NCBI GenBank assembly: GCA_021778935.1
Contig: JAJYBQ010000155.1
Span: 1-6,116 of the forward strand
Direction of reading: 5' to 3'
Source of the DNA: Pseudomonadota bacterium
GTDB taxonomy: Bacteria > Pseudomonadota > Gammaproteobacteria > Burkholderiales > Burkholderiaceae
Length of the DNA: 6,116 bases
Made by a program: the position numbers and the translations under genes. This document shows, piece by piece, positions 1 to 6,116 of the stretch (its first letter is position 1; each line of letters opens with the position of its first letter). Below the pieces are notes generated by a model that saw only the letters and a list, made by a program, of their open reading frames with translations, was not told the DNA's origin and made no database searches.

Positions 1-15
1 GAATCGATCGCCTGA
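1..15 (+). CDS. rplU: Ribosomal protein L21, last four codons (partial)
   Basis: Frame 1 from the left edge reads E-S-I-A followed by TGA at 13-15. L21 proteins commonly end in a short tail of this kind after a conserved K-I segment, and rplU lies directly upstream of rpmA in nearly all bacteria. The gap to the rpmA start is 34 bases, normal for this operon. The call rests mainly on gene order, because four residues cannot identify a protein. Confidence 0.5.
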   Translation, partial: ESIA

Positions 16-40
16 TCGCGATCTTCCGGCATCCGTCATC

Positions 41-44
41 GAGG
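41..44 (+). promoter_or_regulatory. Ribosome binding site of rpmA
   Basis: GAGG sits five bases upstream of the ATG at 50. It supports the start that gives the conserved M-A-H-K-K terminus. Confidence 0.7.
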
Positions 45-49
45 TAGCT

Positions 50-325
50 ATGGCACATAAAAAGGCAGGTGGTTCTTCCCGCAACGGCCGCGACTCCAAA
101 GCGAAGCGGCTTGGGGTCAAGGCATACGGCGGCGAAACCGTTCGCGCCGGCAGCATCATCGTTCGCCAGCGTGGCACGCAGTTCCACGCCGGTGACAATG
201 TCGGGACGGGGCGTGACTACACCCTGTTTGCGCTGGTGGACGGCGTGGTCAGTTTCGCGGTCGGCGGCGAGCGCAACCGGCGGTCGGTGCATATCGCGCC
301 TGTCGCGCCGGAAGTCGCTGCATAA
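50..325 (+). CDS. rpmA: 50S ribosomal protein L27
   Basis: L27 is a protein of the large ribosomal subunit whose N-terminus reaches toward the peptidyl-transferase centre and helps stabilise tRNA ends there. The 91-residue product starts with the hallmark [16 protein letters not shown] and continues with the family core [16 protein letters not shown] (residues 33-48) and [11 protein letters not shown] (52-62). E. coli L27 is about 85 residues, so this one is full length with a few extra C-terminal residues. The start is the ATG giving the mature M-A-H-K-K end; there is no cleavable N-terminal extension of the Firmicutes kind. GAGG at 41-44 lies five bases before the ATG and is a good ribosome binding site. 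It is probably cotranscribed with rplU and ends at the strong terminator at 358-389. Confidence 0.98.
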   Translation: MAHKKAGGSSRNGRDSKAKRLGVKAYGGETVRAGSIIVRQRGTQFHAGDNVGTGRDYTLFALVDGVVSFAVGGERNRRSVHIAPVAPEVAA

Positions 326-357
326 TCATCCGCACCGCGGCGGGGTGTTTCTTGATG

Positions 358-389
358 GCGGCCTGCCGTTCACCCGGCAGGCCGCTTTT
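358..389 (+). terminator. Rho-independent terminator of the rplU-rpmA operon
   Basis: An 11-bp perfect stem (358-368 paired with 375-385; left arm GCGGCCTGCCG) closes a six-base loop and is followed directly by TTTT at 386-389. It begins 33 bases after the rpmA stop. This is a textbook intrinsic terminator and separates ribosomal-protein transcription from obgE. Some read-through into obgE is still possible, since no clear obgE promoter is visible downstream. Confidence 0.9.
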
Positions 390-441
390 CGTTGTAGCGT
401 TCCCGAAGCTCCCGGATGGGTTCGGGTCGGAGCCAACGTGG

Positions 442-2737
<2,296 letters not shown>

Positions 2738-2753
2738 CAGTCGGACGCTTGGG

Positions 2754-2782
2754 CTGCGCGTTGCGCTAACGCGAACGCGCAG
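2754..2782. terminator. Hairpin between convergent proB and rppH, possible two-way terminator
   Basis: A perfect 9-bp stem (2754-2762 CTGCGCGTT with 2774-2782 AACGCGCAG) closes an 11-base loop that contains the rppH stop codon (2766-2768). It starts 17 bases after the proB stop. Its symmetry would let it act on both strands, but neither side is followed by a T-run, so it is not a standard intrinsic terminator. One arm lies in the last rppH codons. A role in blocking 3' exonucleases or in Rho-aided termination is equally possible. Confidence 0.4.
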
Positions 2783-3272
2783 GCATCCCCTCGCGCCGTT
2801 TGGAAAAGACGAGCCGCGCCAGTTCGCGCAGCGCTTTGCCGTACACCTCCCGCTTGAACTCGATGACCGACTCCATCGGCACCCAGTACTCGTGCCATCG
2901 CCATGCATCGAACTCCGGCTTCTCGCTGCGGTCCAGCCGGACATCGCAATCGTCCCCCACCAAGCGCAACAGGTACCAGATCTGTTTCTGGCCCCGATAA
3001 CTTCCCCGCATTTCCCGCCGGATCCACTGCTCGGGCACGTCGTAGCGCAACCAGCCACGCGTGCGCCCGACGATCTGGACGTGTTCCGTCTTCAAGCCCA
3101 CCTCCTCGTACAGTTCCCGGTACATCGCCTGCTCCGGCGTTTCGCCGAGCTTGATGCCACCTTGCGGAAACTGCCAGGAGTGCTGCCCTAGCCGCTTGCC
3201 CCAGAACACCTCGTTGCGCCGATTGAGCAGGATGATGCCGACGTTTGGGCGGTACCCGTCCTTGTCCAGCAT
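2766..3272 (-). CDS. rppH: RNA pyrophosphohydrolase, Nudix family
   Basis: RppH removes pyrophosphate from the 5' triphosphate end of mRNA, leaving a monophosphate that triggers RNase E-dependent decay; the family was first described as dinucleoside polyphosphate hydrolase NudH. The 168-residue product starts [19 protein letters not shown] and carries the complete Nudix box at 38-60 (GX5EX7REUXEEXGU) with G38, E44, R52, E53, E56, E57 and G59. The preceding [11 protein letters not shown] (29-39) and the later GQKQIWYLL and EFDAWRW segments are typical of RppH rather than other Nudix enzymes. E. coli RppH is 176 residues, so this copy is full length. The ATG has AGGGG five bases upstream on the minus strand. 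It converges on proB and diverges from proS, so it is probably transcribed alone. Confidence 0.96.
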   Translation of the reverse strand: MLDKDGYRPNVGIILLNRRNEVFWGKRLGQHSWQFPQGGIKLGETPEQAMYRELYEEVGLKTEHVQIVGRTRGWLRYDVPEQWIRREMRGSYRGQKQIWYLLRLVGDDCDVRLDRSEKPEFDAWRWHEYWVPMESVIEFKREVYGKALRELARLVFSKRREGMPARSR

Positions 3273-3277
3273 GCCAA

Positions 3278-3282
3278 CCCCT
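3278..3282 (-). promoter_or_regulatory. Ribosome binding site of rppH
   Basis: The minus strand reads AGGGG five bases before the rppH ATG, a strong match to the Shine-Dalgarno consensus. It fixes the start at 3272. Confidence 0.65.
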
Positions 3283-3289
3283 GAAGCGA

Positions 3290-3295
3290 TATCAT
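3290..3295 (+). promoter_or_regulatory. Weak candidate -10 box of proS
   Basis: TATCAT matches five of the six -10 consensus bases and would start RNA near 3302, leaving room for the proS ribosome binding site (GGAAAA, 3312-3317). No -35 match is found at the right spacing; the nearest TTG-type hexamer (3262-3267) is 22 bases away. If real, it would overlap the rppH leader on the other strand. Confidence 0.2.
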
Positions 3296-3304
3296 TTCCG
3301 ATCG

Positions 3305-3310
3305 ATTATA
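3305..3310 (-). promoter_or_regulatory. Candidate -10 box of rppH
   Basis: The minus strand carries a perfect TATAAT here. Transcription would start near 3298, giving a leader of about 25 bases that contains the AGGGG site, which is a sensible geometry. No good -35 hexamer is seen 16-18 bases further upstream (that stretch falls in the first proS codons), and there is no TG extended -10. The match stands out because the surrounding DNA is GC-rich. Confidence 0.4.
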
Positions 3311-3320
3311 TGGAAAAGCC

Positions 3321-5075
3321 ATGCGCGCCTCTGCCTACCTGATTTCCACCCAGAAAGAAGCTCCCGGCGATGCCGAGATCGTCAGCCAGAAACTGATGCT
3401 GCGTGCCGGCATGGTGCGCAAGCTTGCGGCCGGCATCTACAACTATCTGCCGCTCGGCTTGCGCACGATCCGCAAGATCGAGGCGATCATCCGCGACGAG
3501 ATGAACCGCGCGGGCGCGCTCGAACTGCTCATGCCGGTCGTACAGCCTGCCGAACTCTGGATGGAATCGGGACGCTGGGACAAGTACGGCCCCGAATTGT
3601 TGCGGATCCAGGATCGCCACCGACGCGATTTCGTCTTGCAGCCAACCTCGGAGGAGGTGGTCACCGATATCGCGCGGCAGGAAATCCGTAGTTACCGCCA
3701 GTTGCCGGTCAACTTCTACCATATCCAGACGAAGTTCCGTGACGAGCGGCGTCCCCGCTTTGGCGTCATGCGCGGACGCGAGTTCACGATGAAGGATGCA
3801 TACTCCTTCGATCGCGACGTGGAGGCTGCACATCGCAGCTACGAAACGATGTTCGACGCCTATGTGCGGATTTTCACCCGTCTCGGCTTGCGTTTCCGTG
3901 CGGTGGTGGCCGACACCGGCGCAATCGGCGGATCGCGCTCGCATGAATTCCAGGTGATCGCCGACAGCGGCGAGGACGTCATCGCGTTTAGTCCGGAAGG
4001 CGAATACGCCGCCAACATCGAATTGGCGGAGGCGCTACCCCTGCTCGCAGCGCGGGCGCCCGCGCAACGGTCTCTGCAGAGGACCGCGACGCCCGGGAAG
4101 GCGAAGTGCGCCGATGTCGCGCAGTTTCTGGGCGTTCCGATCCGGCAAACGGTCAAGGCGATCGTCGTTGCGGTGGGCGCTGGCGCGGCAGATCCGGCGG
4201 GCTCCACCGCCGCGGCGGAAATCGTCCTGCTGCTGCTGCGCGGTGATCACGATCTCAACGAAGTCAAGGCCGGCAAGCTTCCCGGCTTCGGCGACGGCTG
4301 GCGCATGGCGAGCGACGCCGAAATCGCCGACACCTTTGGCTGCCCGCCGGGCTCCCTCGGGCCGATTGCCCCGCGCAAGGCGGTGCGGGTGATCGCCGAC
4401 CGTACGGTGGCCAACATGTCCGATTTCGTCTGCGGCGCCAACGAAGAAGGCGTCCACTACACCGGCGCGAACTGGGGCCGGGACATGCCGGAGCCGGTGC
4501 TGGTGGCGGACCTTCGTAACGTCGTCGCCGGTGACCCCGCGCCCGATGGCAAGGGCCTTCTTGCTATCCAGCGCGGCATCGAGGTCGGTCACGTCTTCTA
4601 CCTCGGCACGAAATACTCGCAGGAACTCAACGCCACCTTCCTCGACGAGACCGGCAAGGCGCGATTCTTCGAGATGGGGTGCTACGGCATTGGCGTCACC
4701 CGCCTGGTCGGCGCGGCGATCGAGCAGAACCACGACGCGCGCGGAATCGTCTGGCCGGAGTCGATCGCACCGTTTTCCGTGGTCGTGTGCCCGGTGAACT
4801 ACCACCAGTCGGAGAGCGTGCGCGCGCGTGCCGACGCACTTTACGATGCACTGCGCGCCGCGGGCATCGATGTGCTGCTCGATGACCGGGGCGAGCGCCC
4901 CGGCGCGATGTTCGCGGATGCAGAGCTGATCGGCATCCCGCATCGCGTGACGATCGGCGAGCGCGGCCTCAAGGCAGGAAAGATGGAGTACGTACCGCGT
5001 GCCACGCTGGAATCCGTCGAGATCGACGCCGACGGCGCAGTGCAGTTCTTGCTGGAGCGCCTCGGCAGCCGATAG
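3321..5075 (+). CDS. proS: Prolyl-tRNA synthetase, bacterial type with editing insertion
   Basis: ProRS is a cytoplasmic class II synthetase that attaches proline to tRNA-Pro; the bacterial form edits misacylated Ala-tRNA-Pro through an inserted domain. The 584-residue product has the catalytic core at about 1-220, with the TXE loop QPTSEE (107-112), motif 2 FRDE (139-142) with [13 protein letters not shown] (151-163), and [10 protein letters not shown] (203-212). The editing insertion spans about 225-405 and keeps K279, [16 protein letters not shown] (307-322), GSLGPI, and HY at 379-380. The core resumes with motif 3 GCYGIGVTR (453-461). The anticodon-binding domain is at about 485-584, including [21 protein letters not shown]. 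coli ProRS is 572 residues; most of the difference is a short Ala/Gly-rich insertion near 286-299. GGAAAA sits before the ATG. An ATG at 3310 is out of frame. Confidence 0.98.
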   Translation: MRASAYLISTQKEAPGDAEIVSQKLMLRAGMVRKLAAGIYNYLPLGLRTIRKIEAIIRDEMNRAGALELLMPVVQPAELWMESGRWDKYGPELLRIQDRHRRDFVLQPTSEEVVTDIARQEIRSYRQLPVNFYHIQTKFRDERRPRFGVMRGREFTMKDAYSFDRDVEAAHRSYETMFDAYVRIFTRLGLRFRAVVADTGAIGGSRSHEFQVIADSGEDVIAFSPEGEYAANIELAEALPLLAARAPAQRSLQRTATPGKAKCADVAQFLGVPIRQTVKAIVVAVGAGAADPAGSTAAAEIVLLLLRGDHDLNEVKAGKLPGFGDGWRMASDAEIADTFGCPPGSLGPIAPRKAVRVIADRTVANMSDFVCGANEEGVHYTGANWGRDMPEPVLVADLRNVVAGDPAPDGKGLLAIQRGIEVGHVFYLGTKYSQELNATFLDETGKARFFEMGCYGIGVTRLVGAAIEQNHDARGIVWPESIAPFSVVVCPVNYHQSESVRARADALYDALRAAGIDVLLDDRGERPGAMFADAELIGIPHRVTIGERGLKAGKMEYVPRATLESVEIDADGAVQFLLERLGSR

Positions 5076-5085
5076 CATTCCGGCA

Positions 5086-5217
5086 GGCGCGCCTCGGCCT
5101 CAATGCGCTGCCGTTCGGGGAAGCCTTCCCCCTCTCCCGCGAGCGGCAGAGGGCGCGCCTCGACTTCGATGCGTCGCCGTTCGGGGAAACCTTCCCCCTC
5201 TCCCGTGAGCGGGAGAG
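5086..5217. repeat. Two tandem copies of a 66-bp palindromic, REP-like element
   Basis: Unit 1 is 5086-5151 and unit 2 is 5152-5217; they differ at 8 of 66 positions (about 88% identical). Each unit opens with the palindrome GGCGCGCC (5086-5093, 5152-5159). Next comes a GGGGAA/TTCCCC inverted repeat (5117-5131 in unit 1, 5183-5197 in unit 2), then a CCCTCTCCCG hairpin. That last motif, with the GGGGTGAGGG that follows unit 2, resembles an intergenic repeat widespread in GC-rich proteobacterial genomes. The pair lies right after proS and may affect transcript ends or stability; no T-run follows. No transposase or other mobile gene is present. Confidence 0.85.
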
Positions 5218-5219
5218 GG
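5196..5219. repeat. Perfect hairpin in the second repeat unit
   Basis: CCCTCTCCCG (5196-5205) pairs with 5210-5219 in a perfect 10-bp stem around a TGAG loop. The matching hairpin of unit 1 (5130-5139 with 5144-5153, loop CGAG) has one C-C mismatch at 5136/5147. As the first structured element after proS it may protect the 3' end of the mRNA, but it lacks the T-tract of an intrinsic terminator. Confidence 0.7.
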
Positions 5220-5238
5220 CGGGGGTGAGGGTCTGGCC

Positions 5239-5265
5239 ATTGGGGCGATTTTGGCGATTGGGGCT
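5239..5265. repeat. Three tandem 9-bp units upstream of the transglycosylase gene
   Basis: ATTGGGGCG (5239-5247), ATTTTGGCG (5248-5256) and ATTGGGGCT (5257-5265) follow each other without gaps. Units 1 and 3 differ only in the last base. They lie between the 66-bp repeats and the ribosome binding site of the next gene. Nine bases is close to one helical turn, but I know of no protein that binds this sequence. They may simply be part of the neighbouring intergenic repeat. Confidence 0.6.
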
Positions 5266-5280
5266 CGAGCAGTTTGAACC

Positions 5281-5284
5281 GGAA
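5281..5284 (+). promoter_or_regulatory. Ribosome binding site deciding the transglycosylase start
   Basis: GGAA lies six bases before the ATG at 5291. It supports this start over the in-frame GTG at 5225, which would put the repeats inside the protein and place 22 residues ahead of the signal peptide. Confidence 0.5.
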
Positions 5285-5290
5285 CGGTCT

Positions 5291-5917
5291 ATGCGAAATC
5301 CACTTTCCGGGCGCCGCCGCGCTCTGATGGTCGCCGCGCTGGCGTTGCCGCTTCTTCCGGTCCGCGCCCGCGCCGGTGCCCAGCAGTACGAAGCGCTCGC
5401 CGTCTCCGTCCGCACGGCCCTGAGCGCATTGATCGCCGACCCCGCTCCTCCGACCCGCCGCTTCGACACGCCCGCGGAACGCGCCGCGTTCGAACGATGG
5501 CGGCGGGTGATGTTCCGTCGCCTCGCCGCGCGCCTGCCGTTGCCCCGCACCCGCGACGATCTCCTGCGCACGCTCGACTACGAAGCGATCCGCGCCGGAC
5601 TGGACCGGCAGATGGTGCTGAGCCTGATCCAGGTGGAGAGCAATTTCCGCAAGTATGCGATCTCGGGCGCGGGCGCGATGGGGTACATGCAGGTAATGCC
5701 GTTCTGGGTCGATCTGATCGGCGACGGCAACGTGCGCAGCCTGTTCGACATGCGGACCAACCTGCGGTACGGCTGCGTGATCCTGCGGCATTACATCGAC
5801 GAAGAGCGCGGTGACCTGTTCCGCGCCCTCGGCCGCTACAACGGATCGGTGGGCGATCCGGCCTACCCCGACGCCGTACTGGCAGCGTGGAAGGGCAATT
5901 GGTCGTATGACGGGTGA
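5291..5917 (+). CDS. Exported lytic transglycosylase (SLT/GH23 domain)
   Basis: Enzymes of this family cut the MurNAc-GlcNAc bond of peptidoglycan with formation of 1,6-anhydro-MurNAc, acting in the periplasm during wall turnover or insertion of envelope machines. The 208-residue product starts with an arginine-rich N-region and a hydrophobic stretch (11-23), with a likely signal peptidase I site after ARA (26-28). There is no lipobox cysteine, so it is probably soluble. The SLT domain covers about 96-205: IQVESNF (113-119) with presumed catalytic E116, GAMGYMQVMPFW (128-139), TNLRYG (156-161) and RYNGS (182-186). It is much shorter than Slt70 and lacks extra domains. The region 30-95 before the SLT domain is unrecognised and partly helical in character. 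It follows proS on the same strand after 215 bases of mostly repeat DNA and converges on ffh. Confidence 0.9.
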   Translation: MRNPLSGRRRALMVAALALPLLPVRARAGAQQYEALAVSVRTALSALIADPAPPTRRFDTPAERAAFERWRRVMFRRLAARLPLPRTRDDLLRTLDYEAIRAGLDRQMVLSLIQVESNFRKYAISGAGAMGYMQVMPFWVDLIGDGNVRSLFDMRTNLRYGCVILRHYIDEERGDLFRALGRYNGSVGDPAYPDAVLAAWKGNWSYDG

Positions 5918-5959
5918 GGGCGGTGGTGAATCCGTCTGACCGACGCCCGGCCCGCACGA

Positions 5960-6116
5960 TCACCCTCGCTTCATTCCCCCCGTCATCGATCCGAACGCCC
6001 GCATCATCTTCGCCAGCCCGCCCTTGCGCATCTGCTTCATCACGGTGTTCATCTGCTCGTATTGCGCCAGCAGGCGGTTGACCTCTTGCACCGGCACGCC
6101 CGCCCCCGCGGCGATG
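5960..6116 (-). CDS. ffh: Signal recognition particle protein Ffh, C-terminal end (partial)
   Basis: The minus strand from the right edge encodes 51 residues, starting IAAGAGVPVQEVNRLLAQYE, ending GSMTGGMKRG and then TGA (5960-5962). Ffh binds 4.5S RNA and signal sequences and, with FtsY, targets nascent inner-membrane proteins. The RIA-G-SG-x-x-VQEVNRLL segment, followed by Met-rich helical sequence (QMNTVMKQMRKGGLAKMMR), is the end of the methionine-rich M domain that holds the RNA and signal peptide. The GTPase domain and most of the M domain lie outside the window. The gene converges on the transglycosylase gene with 42 bases between stops. Confidence 0.92.
   Translation of the reverse strand, partial: IAAGAGVPVQEVNRLLAQYEQMNTVMKQMRKGGLAKMMRAFGSMTGGMKRG

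Noticed and set aside
402..426. CCCGAA/TTCGGG inverted repeat upstream of obgE
   Set aside because: The arms are 6 bp with a 13-base spacer and no T-run; this is expected by chance in GC-rich DNA.
4035..5078. 347-codon open frame on the minus strand inside proS
   Set aside because: It is fully antisense to the conserved proS and has no recognisable motif; long antisense frames are common at this GC content.
5086..5265. CRISPR array or insertion-sequence remnant
   Set aside because: The repeats abut without unique spacers, and no transposase sequence or target-site duplication is visible.
5225..5290. GTG start at 5225 extending the transglycosylase by 22 residues
   Set aside because: It lies in repeat DNA and puts Trp/Leu/Arg-rich sequence before a normal signal peptide. 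The ATG at 5291 has its own ribosome binding site.
4841..5791. 316-codon minus-strand frame with a repeated PLPL-GEGEGFPER peptide
   Set aside because: The peptide repeat is only the translation of the 66-bp intergenic repeats. The rest is antisense to proS and the transglycosylase gene.
5918..5948. Possible terminator between the transglycosylase gene and ffh
   Set aside because: Only a 5-bp GGGCG/CGCCC stem with a bulge and a large loop can be drawn, and no T-run follows on either strand.

Overview
This window looks like an ordinary chromosomal core region of a GC-rich Gram-negative bacterium, most likely a betaproteobacterium. The gene order is rplU(end)-rpmA-obgE-proB > < rppH | proS > lytic transglycosylase > < ffh(end). 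I recall this order from betaproteobacteria, and every product is recognisable from its motifs. The proteins are bacterial-type throughout, with no sign of plasmid, phage or recently acquired genes. The taxonomic guess rests on gene order and general protein similarity, not on a search.

Left part (1-2737, plus strand). The last codons of rplU (L21) are followed by rpmA (L27) and a strong Rho-independent terminator at 358-389. Next comes obgE, a ribosome-assembly GTPase. Its stop codon overlaps the TTG start of proB (glutamate 5-kinase, first step of proline synthesis), so obgE and proB are probably translationally coupled. obgE itself has no clear Shine-Dalgarno sequence. A possible 14-codon basic leader ORF ends exactly on its start codon.

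Middle (2738-3320). proB converges on rppH (RNA pyrophosphohydrolase, minus strand). Only 28 bases separate them, with a perfect 9-bp stem spanning the junction. rppH and proS (prolyl-tRNA synthetase) diverge from a 48-base gap that carries a perfect TATAAT on the rppH strand.

Right part (3321-6116). proS is intact and of the type with an editing insertion. After it lies a 215-base gap holding two tandem copies of a 66-bp palindromic, REP-like element, then three 9-bp tandem units. A small exported lytic transglycosylase follows. It converges on the 3' end of ffh (signal recognition particle protein), which runs in from the right edge on the minus strand.

Functionally this is a translation and growth neighbourhood: ribosomal proteins, ribosome assembly, tRNA charging, protein targeting, mRNA 5'-end processing, proline synthesis and cell-wall turnover. 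I found no convincing novel system. The items most worth a second look are the obgE leader ORF, the tandem REP-like element with its 9-bp repeats, and the hairpin between proB and rppH.
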